From contig CAITUF010000001.1 of the NCBI GenBank assembly GCA_903895475.1, forward strand, positions 1-32,398: a DNA stretch of 32,398 nucleotides, in the 5' to 3' direction. The notes beneath the pieces were generated by a model that saw only the letters and a list, made by a program, of their open reading frames with translations, was not told the origin of the DNA and ran no database searches. This stretch comes from an uncultured Opitutia bacterium (GTDB lineage: Bacteria > Verrucomicrobiota > Verrucomicrobiia > Opitutales > UBA953). Below are positions 14,057-25,100 of the stretch, piece after piece (the first letter of the stretch is position 1; the number at the start of each line of letters is the position of its first letter). The translations under genes and the position numbers were made by a program.

Positions 14057-14158
14057 GGGTAGGGTAAATCAGGCAATAGGGTTTTTACCCTAGGGGGTTC
14101 AAGGGTTGACAGTCTTAGGCCTAAAATAGATACCTTAACCCCTATTTTAACCCTACCC
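14057..14158 (+). promoter_or_regulatory. Array of TAGGG/CCCTA dyads around the autotransporter promoter
   Basis: Within 102 bases there are two TAGGG units followed by three CCCTA units. GGGTAGGGTAAA (14057-14068) and TTAACCCTACCC (14147-14158) are inverted copies matching at 11 of 12 positions and flank the promoter. Inside them, TAGGGT-TTTT-ACCCTA (14077-14092) is a perfect hairpin, and CCCCTATTTTAACCCTA repeats the CCCTA unit in the leader. The set could be operator sites or alternative RNA/DNA hairpins controlling the surface-protein genes. Confidence 0.45.
14106..14134 (+). promoter_or_regulatory. Candidate promoter of the autotransporter pair
   Basis: TTGACA at 14106-14111 is a perfect -35 element. 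At 17 bases spacing the -10 is GATACC (14129-14134), a weak match, so the promoter may need an activator. The spacer contains the perfect palindrome TTAGGCCTAA at 14115-14124, well placed for a repressor or activator dimer. The leader to the ATG at 14171 is about 30 bases and is C-rich with no purine-rich ribosome binding site. Confidence 0.5.
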
Positions 14159-14170
14159 CGACCCCTCACC

Positions 14171-17100
14171 ATGCGGATTTCTAAGTCTCTGTTGGTGGCC
14201 GCCGCTATGCTTGCTTCCGCAGGTATCGCCCAGGCCCAGCAAAACGTGACCCAGGCCACTTGGCTCGGCTCTGCCGGCGACGGCGGCACGGGTATTTGGG
14301 ACAAGTGGAATACCGCCCCCACGGCGCACAACTACTGGCAGGCCACCAACCTGACGCCCCAGGTGGCGGTGTCCGGCGTCCGCCTGACGAATGCGGCTAA
14401 CCTGCTCTTTACTTACACGGGTACGGCGCTCACCGCGGGTGCCACGAACGACATCCTCATCGATTCGAACATCATTTCCAGCCAGTCCCAGACGCTCCGC
14501 TTCCAGTCGTCAGGCTATCGCCTTTTGCCGGGTGCCTTCGCCTCGGGCATCCAGCCGACCACCACCAACTTCCAAGACATCGATTTGGCCCGCACGGTGG
14601 TCAATGCCCCGTACACCGCCGCCCCCAATGGTACCCTGCAGATCGGGAACGTCACCTTCACCGTGGCGGGGATTCCTGGGGCGATTTCCGCTCAGCCGTT
14701 CCTGACGCTGCGTAACCCGACGAGTTTCGGCGGTGCGATTACCGCCGCGAACGCGGACACCACGATTAACCTGGAGAGCTTCGTTGCTTCCACCATCTCT
14801 GGCAACTTCAAGGGCAACGGGAATATCGTCAAGACGGGCGGCGCCGTCCTGCAGTATCAGGGCTATACGGGCGACATGTTCCGCTACGGCACCGAAGCGC
14901 GCCCTTATTCATACAACACGTTCTTAGGGGTTAATATTTTGTACGATGCGCACGCCGACCAGTACGGCCTCCGCCCGCTCGATTTAGCGCCGACGCTGGT
15001 CGTTAATGACGGTGCTAATGGCGCTCGTCTCGCTGGCCTCCAGGGACAAATGCGTGTCGATGGCGGCCTGCTCATGGTGAGCGGCCACCTCAACATGTGG
15101 CACGACTTCGGCGAAACCGTCGACGGCAACATCCTCACGGTGGGCACGCAGAACGAAATTCCGCTGCTAACCGCGAATATCGCCGCGGGCGCCAATACTA
15201 CTAAGCTGCGCCACAGCCTCGCTAAGCGGATGACGGGGGTCTCCTCCGTCGTCCTCAATGGCTCAGCGGAAATCAGTTTCACGAACACCCCGGTCAACGT
15301 TGGAAGCGGCGCCACCGCGGTGCGCCTCAACTTCCTCCACAACCTTAAGGCGGGTGACAACAACGATCAGTTTCAGACGACGGTCACGACGGGTCCTGAC
15401 GACAACTACCGTCTCGGTATTCACATCGACCAAGGCTTCGATGGCTCCGTCGGCATTCTCGCCGGTTCGGGCAAGGTCATCAAGACCGGTGCTGGCACAT
15501 TGACGGTCCTCAGTGACTCCCGCATGAACGGCGACTTCATCGCGGGCGGCGGCCGCACGGTCTTGGCGAGCGCCACGGGGCTGACCTTTGCCAATAGCAG
15601 TTCCTTCAATATCGCCGGGACCGATGCGCGTCTCGGGGCGGACATCAGTTACCAGGAACTTAATGACCCGAACCCTAATGACCCGCACGTCGACTACCGC
15701 CCCGCCCTTTTCCCAGACATTGGCACCGTGACCGTCACCACCAATGGTAATAGCCAGTTCACGGGAACGGTAGTCACTGGTGCCGAGGTCGTCCTAGTCG
15801 GCGACCAAACGGTTCGTAATTTCCAAGCCGATTTTGCGCTCAAGTCCAAAGGCACGACCAATATTGGCACGGCGACCTTGGGGGAAGTCTTCACAGCGGC
15901 GGATGCCGTCAGCACGGCGGCCAACGTTAATAATAAGGGCGAGCTCGTCATCTCGGGTACGGGCAAAGGCTCTAAGCTTTTCCTCAACGGCAATAGCCTG
16001 ACTATTAATCAGGACGCCACGGGTCGCGATGGCCTTTACTTCGGCGATATCTATGGTTCGGACCTCACCACGGGTGTTTCGGGTGGCCGCATCATCAAGA
16101 CGGGGGGCGGCACGCTCGCCCTGATGGGTACCAATAGTTTTTACGATTACACCGAAATCCTGGGCGGCACCTTCATTGCCAGCGTTCAGGGCCTCGGCCA
16201 GAAGGACGTCTTTATCGGCAATGGGGGCACCTTCGCCATCCTGCAGACCAACGCGGGCGTGCTGCTTGCGAGCCTTTCCGGCTCCGCTGGCTCCACGCTC
16301 AAGCTACTCGCTTCAGCGTTTATCGACAACGGCAGCGGCGCGAAGATTCAGGTTAATAGTGGGAATGATGTGGGCCAAGTGAATATCATCAATGTACAGG
16401 CCAATTTCTTCGGTAACATCGTCGTTAACGACGGCGTTAATCTCTCGTTCTCGGGCGGCGCGAATAACACGTTTGCCAACGCGAGCTCCATCAAGCTCGA
16501 CTCCGGCAACACCCGTGAAACCGTACTCAAGTTCGGCGACACGAACCAACTCATCCGTAACCTCAGCGGCGATCTGCTCTCCCGCGTTGAACTTGGCCGC
16601 GGTGACATCACGCTCGAGCAGAACAGTTCCACCGCTAATTTCCAGGGCTCCATCACTGGCGTCGGCAGTTTAATCAAGCAGGGCTCCGCCAGCTTCACGC
16701 TCGCTGGCACGACGCCCGGTGGCGCCATCAAGAATTCCTACTATGGTGCGACTATCGTTCGCCCAGGGGGTGCGCTCATCGCTGGCACCGCTAACGCGAC
16801 GCCCAACACCTCCGCCCTCATCCTCGTCGGTGCCGGTACGTTTAACACCGGTGGCCTTAACCAGACTTTCGGTGGCCTGTTCGGTTCGGCTGCCTCGACC
16901 CTGAATATCGGTGCCGCGACCGTCACCGTGGGCTACACGCCGGCGCGGGCAGCTTTGATGACCTCCGAGCTCGCGGGGTCCAACCCCTTGCTCGCCGATT
17001 ACCTCGGCACGACCGACCAGCTGAACCCTATCCTTAACCTGGCGAGCTTTACGGCGACGGGCGGAGCGATTGCCGCTTCCACTATCACCACGGCTTCGAC

Positions 17101-20100
17101 CACTGGCTTGGCCGTCGGCCAGGTGCTCACGGGCACCGGTATCCAACCCGGCACCCTCATCACGGGTATCGGCGCCGGCACCGTTAACATCAGCAAACCG
17201 CTGACCGCCGCTGCGACGGGTGTGATTGCGGCGACCGCCACCGTTACCTTTACGCCGACCTCGGGTGTCTCGGGTGCCTCGCAATTAACCGCCACGGCCT
17301 CGGCCGGCCTCGGCGTTGGGCAGATCATCGTTGGTACGGGGATTGCCGATGGTTCCTACATCACGGCCATCGTTGCGAACACCAGCTTCACGATTAACGC
17401 CGGCGCCGCCGGCACGACGACGGTCAAGACCATCTCTTCAGCTGGCCTGGCCGTGGGCCAGACCATCGCGGGCACCGGCCTGGCGCTGAACAGCCAGATT
17501 GCCTCCATCACCCCGAATACGTCGTTCTTCGCCACGGGGGGTGCGGTCGGTACGCGTACCATCACCACGACCGCGACGACCGGACTCTTCGTCGGACAGA
17601 CCTTAACCGGCACAGGTATCCCCGCGGGCGCTATCATCACGGCGGTCACCCCGACTTCCATTACGATCTCGGCTTCGCTCACCGCTAAGGCCGCTGGCAA
17701 CGTCACCGTCGGCGCCTTGATTGGCCTCACCAACGCTTTGACCGCGACGGCTTCGGGTACGGCGACCGTCAGCGCGCTCATCTCCCTGAATAACCCGCTC
17801 ACGGCGACCCTCGCCGCTGTGCCGGTTAACGCGGGTACTGTCCGCACCATCGATGTGTCGTCGCTCGGCCTCACCGCCAGCGAACTCAACGCGCTTTACG
17901 CGGGTTCGACCCCGATGTCGGCCCTGACTCGGCGCTACCTCTCGACGGTGGCCGTGGGGACGAATCTCGGCAGCTACGTGGCTCCTACCACGGACATTTC
18001 CTTCACCAACTCCTTGTCCTTCGACGGCCAACTGGTCGGCACGGGCACCTTCGTGAAGTCGGGCTCCGAAACGCTTTTCCTGCGCGGTTTCAGCACCGGC
18101 TTCACTGGCCAAGTTCAGGTCAACGGTGGCACGCTCGACATTTCCTTTGTCGGAGCCGTCAACAACCTCAACAACGCTTCCTCCATCACCGTAAACGCCG
18201 GCGGCAACCTCGCTGTCACGGTGGATGACGTCTATGTGGCGGGCCCGAGCGCGGTAAAGCGTACGCTGACCACGCCGGTCCTCGGCACGGGTAATTTCGT
18301 CAAGAACGGCGTCGGTTACCTCGTCCTCAACCCGACCCTCGCGGCCGGCCAGGTCTCTTATTCTGGCACGACCTTTGTGAATAATGGTTGGCTCGAAATG
18401 AACGCGCTGTCCACGAACGGCGCCGCGGTCATCAACTCCTTCAACGGCACCGCAGCCCACCTGGTGCTCAACGCCACCAACGATGTCACTTACTCTGGGC
18501 TTGTTTCGGGTACGGGTGAACTCGTCATCCAAGCGGCGGCCGGCAAGACGCTGACTGCAGGCGGTTCGCTGACCCACACCGGCGGCACCAATGTCCTCAC
18601 GGGCACACTCCTTGCCCAAAATGGTTGGGCAGGTGCGACCACGGGAAATATCACTGTCGCCGCGGGCGCGAAGGCACGCTTGAACGTGACCACCAACCTC
18701 GCCGCCACGGGCGTCTTCATCGGTGCCGGCACCATTATCAAGGAAGGTTCGTCTTCTCTTACCCTCGGCACCGCAACGACGGCCTTTAGCGGGACTTACC
18801 AGTCTAACGCTGGTACGACCGTCTTGGCTTCGGCCAATCTCTTCGGTGGTGCCAACCCGACGGATTTAATCGCCGCCATTGACCTCCGCGGCACGTCCGT
18901 GCTCGACGTCACTGCCAACCAGACCTTCCGTAACCTCACCGGTGAGGCCACCTCACAGATTTCCTACGGCGTCAACGGCACCGTCATCTCCTTGCCGATC
19001 GACACTGGCGCCACCAACAGCTTCGCGGGTCGCTTCACGCGCGGAGCGGGTGTCACCGATGCCTCGATTATTAAGACTGGTCTCGGCACTTTGGACCTCT
19101 CCCCGACGGGCGGCGACAATCAGCTGACCTTGATTAGCGTGACGGCAGGTCGCTTGGTCGGGACCGACGCCGGTTATCGCGGAGCGACCATAGAGGTTGG
19201 TACGGGTGCAGAAGTAGCCTTCAACGCCCCGACCGCTGGCGCCGTCGTCACCTTTAACAACAATATTTCTGGTATTGGTGCTGCGGCTGGCACGGGCACG
19301 GTCGTTAAGGTCGGCCTGGGCGAAGCCATCCTCGGCTCCGTCAACCTCACGGCGAACACCCCCGACTTCAAGGTTGAGCAGGGCATCCTCACCCTCACCG
19401 ATAGCCGGGCTGGTAGCGGCATTCCGATGCTGACCGCCAACGTTTCCGCCGGTGCCACCTTCCGCGTCAAGATCGCCAACGCGCGCTCCCTTGGTTCCGA
19501 AATCACCGGCACGGGCAAGCTCGACCTGCAGTCCGACGCGACCATCCCAGGTGTCAAGTTAGTGGCGGTTAGCTCGCAGCCGACGGTCAGCACGACCAAC
19601 ATCGGGAGCGACGTTCGTCTCGACGTCTCCGCTATTTCCGCGGTCACCGGCATCACCGCCGACACGGGGTCCTTCCTAGATATCGGTGCCATCGGCGCCG
19701 GCCGCACGCTGACTCTGACCCAAGGAACCGACGGCGTCTTCAATGGCATCATCGAAGGCACCGCGAACTTCACCGTGAAGGGCGCCGGCCTCTTCCGTTA
19801 CGCCAATAGCCTCCAAGCGACGACCGTCGGAACGGTCACCGTCGACGGCGGCTTCCTTGGCGTGAACGTCAACAACACCAAGGCAATCACCTTGGCCACC
19901 CCGGCGACGGGTACCTCTAAGCTTGGCGTCTATGTCGCCACCGGCAATTCCATCTACACGGGCATCCTTTCCGGCGGCACCGGTGCGCAGGTGGTCAAGC
20001 TCGGCTTGGGCACCCTCGACCTGACGAGCGGCGTGTCGTCTTCTCTGAAGGATGACCTGTTCGCGTCTTACGATGTTCGCGAAGGCACCCTCGCCACAAC

Positions 20101-22081
20101 CCTAGTAGCCGATCCGCTGAACCCGACCGGCCCTGGACTTATCCTCCCTAATTCCCTAAACGTCGGTCGCGCGGTGACGCTCTCCGGTGGCACTTTGGCC
20201 CTAACGGTCGGTGCGACGGGTGGCACCTTACTCTCCGGCTCTGGCTCTGCCAGCACCGGTAACCTAATCATCACCACTGCCAACGTCGGGGACACCTCGC
20301 TCCTGAATGTCCTCGGCAATGTCTCCGGTAACGTGAGCGTCGACGGCGGCACGGTCCTCAAGTTAGGTTCTTCAGGCGCCTCGTTGCTGTCCATCACCGG
20401 TGATCTCGCCGTCACCGCCGGTTCCAAGTTGACCGGCTCGGCGAACGTCGGCGGTAACTTTACCGTCGCTGCAAACTCGACCCTCGCCCCGGGTTACTCG
20501 CCTGGCACCATTAACGTCACGGGTAATTTCACGCTCGCTGGCACGGCGAATATGGAAGTCTCGGGCGATGTCGTCGGCGGTCTCTATAACGACTCCGTCA
20601 CCTTCTCCGGCACGGCCAACCTCTCGGCAGGCAACGTCCTCGTGCAGCGCTGGAATAACGGCCCCAGCACGGTCGCCCCGGCCTTTGGCCAGCGCTTCGT
20701 TCTCTTCCAGGGCACCGCGACCCCTTCGGTGGGAGCTAACCTCGTCGCCACTTACTTCACGGGTGCCACGCCAGCTGGTATTACGACCGATGACGCCTTG
20801 GGCCGTTACCTCGTCGTCGCTCCAGCCGCCGTCGATGCGGGTGCGGTCGCTTCGGGTTACGATGGCCTGATTCACAATGCGGACGGCTTGGCCCACAAGC
20901 CGAATGAGTACGCGGTCTACGCCGTGCGCGCCGAGAGCGGCTACGCTGTGGCGGGTGTCGATGCTGGCATCATTTCTTACGTCCAAGCCGCGACGAAGGT
21001 CGTCGCGGGCACAGTCTATATTCCTGGCGCCGTTAATAACCCTGGCTCCGTGGCGACCCTTGATCCTCTGGCGGCTCGCCTAATGACCATGAGCGACGGG
21101 CAGTTGACGCCGGCGCTGCTCAGTTTGCAGCCCGCCGCCTTGGCCGCCATCCCGGCCGCCATGGCCCTCGGCCAGCGCGCTGAAAGCGATGCCTTGCTGC
21201 GTCGTCTCGAGATGCGTCGCTACGACCGCGCTGGTTATAGCGTCTATTACAATGAAGGCTTCGCGCTGACGACTTCCTCGAGTTTCAAGGGTGGTTCCGG
21301 TTCGGATGCCACGCCTTTTGACTCCACCGTTACCGGCGCCATGGGTGGTATGATTAAGGACCTTAATCCTTGGTCCGTCGCAGGTTTCTCCGCCGGTTAC
21401 ACTAAGAGCAAGGGCGACCTCTCGGCCGGCGGTGCTTCCGCGGGCTCGGTCAGCGGTAATGCCTATCGCCTGACGGGTTTCTTCTCGTCGATGCTCGGCG
21501 AACGCAAGGACTCGCTGTTCGTAGATGCCGGTATTTCCGTCGGTACCTCGACTAATAAGTCTTCGCGTACGACCTTCCTCGGTACCGAGACCGCGAGCCC
21601 GAAGGCCACTGGCTACGGAGCCTTCGCCCGTTTGGGCGCAGGCTACGCCACCAAGGCAGGCGTCAGCTTCTCGCCCTACGTCGGCGTCGACTTCGCTAAG
21701 GTCAGCGGTAGCGGCTTCGATGAAGCCGGCGACGCTTCCGCGCTTAAGGTCAGTTCCTATTCCTACACTTCCGCCCGCGCCACCGTGGGCTCCGGTATGA
21801 CCTGGCTGACCGTGGGCGATGGCGAAACCTTGAAGTTCTCCATCGACTTCGAAGCCTTCGCCGAAATCGGCGGCGGCAAGACCACGGACATCTCGGCCCG
21901 CCTCGGCAACATCGACTTCACGTCGGAGGCCAACGTCTCTGCCGGTAGCGGTTTCCGCATCGCCCCATCGTTCACTTATGGTCCGAACCCGGACTCGGCG
22001 TATTACCTAACGCTCTCGCTCGAAAAAGCGGGCGCGACCCAGACCACCGGCTTCGAACTCGGCTACCGCCGCCGCTTCTAA
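14171..22081 (+). CDS. Giant autotransporter with PATR beta-strand repeats (2636 residues)
   Basis: A signal peptide (MRISKSLLVAAAMLASAGIA, cut likely after AQA at about residue 22) leads a passenger of about 2300 residues and a C-terminal beta barrel from about 2346 that ends ELGYRRRF with the aromatic terminal residue of outer-membrane proteins. The passenger is made of repeats such as GGRIIKTGGGTLALMGTNSF and GTGTVVKVGLGEAIL, which fit the autotransporter-associated beta-strand (PATR) family and should form a long right-handed beta helix. Residues about 958-1220 hold four copies of a different module (GLxVGQxxxGTGIxxG). Before the barrel come PGYSPGTINVTG and a helical linker ALLRRLEMRRYDR. 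I see no cysteine. It is probably surface-displayed; no enzymatic or binding motif identifies its role. Confidence 0.9.
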   Translation: MRISKSLLVAAAMLASAGIAQAQQNVTQATWLGSAGDGGTGIWDKWNTAPTAHNYWQATNLTPQVAVSGVRLTNAANLLFTYTGTALTAGATNDILIDSNIISSQSQTLRFQSSGYRLLPGAFASGIQPTTTNFQDIDLARTVVNAPYTAAPNGTLQIGNVTFTVAGIPGAISAQPFLTLRNPTSFGGAITAANADTTINLESFVASTISGNFKGNGNIVKTGGAVLQYQGYTGDMFRYGTEARPYSYNTFLGVNILYDAHADQYGLRPLDLAPTLVVNDGANGARLAGLQGQMRVDGGLLMVSGHLNMWHDFGETVDGNILTVGTQNEIPLLTANIAAGANTTKLRHSLAKRMTGVSSVVLNGSAEISFTNTPVNVGSGATAVRLNFLHNLKAGDNNDQFQTTVTTGPDDNYRLGIHIDQGFDGSVGILAGSGKVIKTGAGTLTVLSDSRMNGDFIAGGGRTVLASATGLTFANSSSFNIAGTDARLGADISYQELNDPNPNDPHVDYRPALFPDIGTVTVTTNGNSQFTGTVVTGAEVVLVGDQTVRNFQADFALKSKGTTNIGTATLGEVFTAADAVSTAANVNNKGELVISGTGKGSKLFLNGNSLTINQDATGRDGLYFGDIYGSDLTTGVSGGRIIKTGGGTLALMGTNSFYDYTEILGGTFIASVQGLGQKDVFIGNGGTFAILQTNAGVLLASLSGSAGSTLKLLASAFIDNGSGAKIQVNSGNDVGQVNIINVQANFFGNIVVNDGVNLSFSGGANNTFANASSIKLDSGNTRETVLKFGDTNQLIRNLSGDLLSRVELGRGDITLEQNSSTANFQGSITGVGSLIKQGSASFTLAGTTPGGAIKNSYYGATIVRPGGALIAGTANATPNTSALILVGAGTFNTGGLNQTFGGLFGSAASTLNIGAATVTVGYTPARAALMTSELAGSNPLLADYLGTTDQLNPILNLASFTATGGAIAASTITTASTTGLAVGQVLTGTGIQPGTLITGIGAGTVNISKPLTAAATGVIAATATVTFTPTSGVSGASQLTATASAGLGVGQIIVGTGIADGSYITAIVANTSFTINAGAAGTTTVKTISSAGLAVGQTIAGTGLALNSQIASITPNTSFFATGGAVGTRTITTTATTGLFVGQTLTGTGIPAGAIITAVTPTSITISASLTAKAAGNVTVGALIGLTNALTATASGTATVSALISLNNPLTATLAAVPVNAGTVRTIDVSSLGLTASELNALYAGSTPMSALTRRYLSTVAVGTNLGSYVAPTTDISFTNSLSFDGQLVGTGTFVKSGSETLFLRGFSTGFTGQVQVNGGTLDISFVGAVNNLNNASSITVNAGGNLAVTVDDVYVAGPSAVKRTLTTPVLGTGNFVKNGVGYLVLNPTLAAGQVSYSGTTFVNNGWLEMNALSTNGAAVINSFNGTAAHLVLNATNDVTYSGLVSGTGELVIQAAAGKTLTAGGSLTHTGGTNVLTGTLLAQNGWAGATTGNITVAAGAKARLNVTTNLAATGVFIGAGTIIKEGSSSLTLGTATTAFSGTYQSNAGTTVLASANLFGGANPTDLIAAIDLRGTSVLDVTANQTFRNLTGEATSQISYGVNGTVISLPIDTGATNSFAGRFTRGAGVTDASIIKTGLGTLDLSPTGGDNQLTLISVTAGRLVGTDAGYRGATIEVGTGAEVAFNAPTAGAVVTFNNNISGIGAAAGTGTVVKVGLGEAILGSVNLTANTPDFKVEQGILTLTDSRAGSGIPMLTANVSAGATFRVKIANARSLGSEITGTGKLDLQSDATIPGVKLVAVSSQPTVSTTNIGSDVRLDVSAISAVTGITADTGSFLDIGAIGAGRTLTLTQGTDGVFNGIIEGTANFTVKGAGLFRYANSLQATTVGTVTVDGGFLGVNVNNTKAITLATPATGTSKLGVYVATGNSIYTGILSGGTGAQVVKLGLGTLDLTSGVSSSLKDDLFASYDVREGTLATTLVADPLNPTGPGLILPNSLNVGRAVTLSGGTLALTVGATGGTLLSGSGSASTGNLIITTANVGDTSLLNVLGNVSGNVSVDGGTVLKLGSSGASLLSITGDLAVTAGSKLTGSANVGGNFTVAANSTLAPGYSPGTINVTGNFTLAGTANMEVSGDVVGGLYNDSVTFSGTANLSAGNVLVQRWNNGPSTVAPAFGQRFVLFQGTATPSVGANLVATYFTGATPAGITTDDALGRYLVVAPAAVDAGAVASGYDGLIHNADGLAHKPNEYAVYAVRAESGYAVAGVDAGIISYVQAATKVVAGTVYIPGAVNNPGSVATLDPLAARLMTMSDGQLTPALLSLQPAALAAIPAAMALGQRAESDALLRRLEMRRYDRAGYSVYYNEGFALTTSSSFKGGSGSDATPFDSTVTGAMGGMIKDLNPWSVAGFSAGYTKSKGDLSAGGASAGSVSGNAYRLTGFFSSMLGERKDSLFVDAGISVGTSTNKSSRTTFLGTETASPKATGYGAFARLGAGYATKAGVSFSPYVGVDFAKVSGSGFDEAGDASALKVSSYSYTSARATVGSGMTWLTVGDGETLKFSIDFEAFAEIGGGKTTDISARLGNIDFTSEANVSAGSGFRIAPSFTYGPNPDSAYYLTLSLEKAGATQTTGFELGYRRRF
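17041..17830 (+). repeat. Four copies of a GLxVGQxxxGTGIxxG module in autotransporter 1
   Basis: Four units with cores GLAVGQVLTGTGIQPG, GLGVGQIIVGTGIADG, GLAVGQTIAGTGL and GLFVGQTLTGTGIPAG lie back to back. Each is followed by an IT-x-I strand, and three by an S-x-TI/NIS strand and a Thr/Ala-rich turn. They differ clearly from the flanking PATR repeats. The DNA of the copies is diverged, so the tandem is old rather than a recent slippage product. Confidence 0.65.
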
Positions 22082-22115
22082 TTCTTCTCCTGATCCACTC
22101 GCATCGCGCCTCGTC

Positions 22116-25100
22116 ATGAAACTCTCTCGTAAGTTCCTCGTTCTCGCCTCGGCCGCCCTCGTGGCTGGCCTGCCTTCCGCCCAAGCGGACGTCACCGTTA
22201 ACTATTCCTTGGGTGCGCCGGCTGTCCTGACGGGCACGGCGCTCACGGCGACGAACCTCGGCGCCCCTGGCCTACTCCCGCAGCCGACGGCCATCCAGGT
22301 CGTAGGGGAAAGAACCGTCAGCTCACTCAACATCGGGGCTTTGACGACCTTGACGATTAACCAGCTCGTGGACGCGACGACGCTCACCCAGTTCCTCAGC
22401 GCTCCGAATTCGGCCCTCATTGATGTCGGTAATTTCGCGACTTTACCTGTCTTAGTGAAGACCGGCGGCGCCACGTTGCAGTACGACGCCAATCGGCTCC
22501 TCCACTCCGATAATAAAGTGGTTAACCCTTACTTCTTAAATGCGACCTATTTTAGAACCGCACAAACGGGGCCTATGCCGAACGACCTGCGTCAGCTCGG
22601 CGCCTTCTCGGGCTTGGTCATCGTCAACCAAGGCACCTTGCAGGTGTCTGGCTATCTGAACCAGTGGGCCAGTTACGGTGTGGCGAATCCGGCCGGCTTC
22701 AACGCCCGCATGGAAGGCGCTGGCGCCGTCATCCTCCAAGGCTCGGCCTCGCTGAGCTTCCAAGGCACCGCTTACAATGTCGTCGGAGTGGGTCCTTCTT
22801 TAGGTGATAATGAGATTAACGGGCCCTACATCCCAGAGCGCTTCCGCCTGAATTACGTCCACAACCTCTACTCCGGCACGCAGGCTAACTTCCTCGCGGG
22901 CTTGGATGGCACGGATGTAAACACGGTCCTGGATGTGGGTAAGGATGCCGACTACATCGCTAATATCCACATCGATGACGGCGTCGTTGGCTCGGTCGGA
23001 CGTATCGATGGTGCCGGCCGCGTCTACAAGACCGGCTCGGGTTCTTTCACGATCCTCAACACCAGCCGCATCACGGGCGACGTGTTCGTGGGCGGCGGCG
23101 ACCTCGTCCTTTCCGACCCGAACAACCTGGCCCTCCGCCTCGCCAACTCGGTCAATCTTATTGGTTCCGACGGCAACCAGACGGCTTTGGCCCGCGCCGA
23201 CGCCGTAACGAGCGGCATCGTGACCCAGTGGCGCCCTGGTTACCTGCCGGGTCGCAGTGCCCCGCAGCTCAGCATCACCACGAATCAGTCGATTCGTAAC
23301 TTCCAGTCCCTCTGGGGTGAGAACGCGACCAACATGTGGGTCGCTGGCACGGGTGCCGGTACCGTCGTCGAAATCGCCTCGGGCACTTCGTTGACGCTTC
23401 TGCAGGACGCCAATCGCGATGGATACTTCACTGGCAGTATCAATGGCGGCCTCGGTCGATTGATCAAGGAGGGCGCAGGCTCGTTGGCTTTGATGGGCCA
23501 AAGCTCTTCGGTGGGCGAAATCGCCATCAATGGCGGCAAGATTATTTCCAATGTGCAAAGCCTCGGCTACGGGCGCGTCGTCATCGGCGCGGGTGGTACC
23601 CTTAGTATCGTCCAGAACAACGCCGGCACGCTCCGCGCCCAAATCAACGGCGCCGCTGGGTCAACCCTCACTGTTACCCCGCAGGACCTCATCGTTAGCT
23701 CGGTTTCGTCGGGCGCCAACGCTGGCAGCAGCCCGCCGAACGTCGGCAACGGCCAGTTGGGCGTGATCGACATCTACAACCAGCAACAGGACTTCTACGG
23801 ACAGGTCATCGTCAAGGACGGCATCACGCTGGCCTTCTCGTTTGGTAAGGACGACACCTTCATCCGCGCCTCAAATATCGTACTCAACTCCGGCACGAGC
23901 GGCCGCGAGACCACCATTCGTTTCAATGACACGACCCAGACGGTCAACAATCTCTCGGGCGACGCCAACACGCGCATCGAACTCGGTCGTGGTTCCATCA
24001 CGATTAACCAGACGGCCAATACGGCTTACGCGGGTAAGGTCACGGGCGCTGGCAACCTCATCAAGGCTGGCAACAGCAGCATGACGCTTTCGGGTCTCAG
24101 CAGCTACTACGGTGCCACCGTCGTCAAGGCCGGCTCGCTGGCTTCCACCGCCGCTGATGGCATCATTAACAGCGCGGGACTTGTCTTGCTGAGCGGTACG
24201 ACCTTCACCGCGTCCGCCAACCAGACGGTTGGGGCGCTTTTCGGCCAGACCGGATCCGTCGTCTCGGTGCAGACCGGCGCCACGTTGACCGTCGGCAAGA
24301 CGACGGCTCAAGTGACCCAGCTGAATAATGCTTTGGCCAGTTTCACGGGTGTCTCGCCCGATGCGAACCCAGCTTACTTCCTCCAGACAGACCTCGGGGC
24401 GGCTGCAGTCTCCGGCATGTCTCAGGCGAACACGATTGGCTTCCTGCGCACGGCGTTGGGCGAGCCCACGAGTTTCACGCCGGTCTCCGGCTCTGGCAGC
24501 ACCCTGATTGTTAAGAACACCTTCGGCCTCACGGTCGGCCAAGCCGTCACGGGTACGGGCATCGGTTCCGCCACCACGATTTCAGCGATCTTGGCCGCGC
24601 CTTCCGCCCAAGCCGCTCAGACGGCGACGGGCACAGTTATTCCTTTGGCGAACACCACCGGTTTCCTCGTGGGCATGCCGGTATCGGGCACGGGTATTCC
24701 TGCTGGTACCACGATCACCAGCATCGGCACGGGCTCGATCACGCTGAGTGCCTCGACCTCGGTCGCTGCCACGGGCATGATTAGCGGTACCGCCGCGGTC
24801 ACCTTGAGTAATGCACTATCGGTTGCCGCCGCGGGTGCTTATGCGCTGTCTCCGGTCACGACGGATGCGCAGGTCCTCGGGTTCCGCGGCGTTATCACCG
24901 GCAACGGTGGTCTCACTAAGGTGGGTAACCAGACTTTGTTCCTGCTGACGCCCAGCACCTACGCGGGTGCGACCAATGTCAACGGCGGCACCCTGCAGAT
25001 TGATCATAATACGTTGACGAATACGTCGGGCATCAATGTCGGCGTCGCGGGTAATCTCTCTGTCAACGTCACGAGTGGCAGCGCCACCTTCACCCGTTCG

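Noticed and set aside
17603..18619. Long minus-strand frame (338 codons) opposite the first autotransporter, and similar ones at 16670-17284, 20372-20986 and 22800-23642
   Set aside because: They are antisense shadows of GC-rich Gly/Ala/Thr/Val repeat codons, with low-complexity Arg/Glu/Gly or Val/Ala composition and no recognisable domain.
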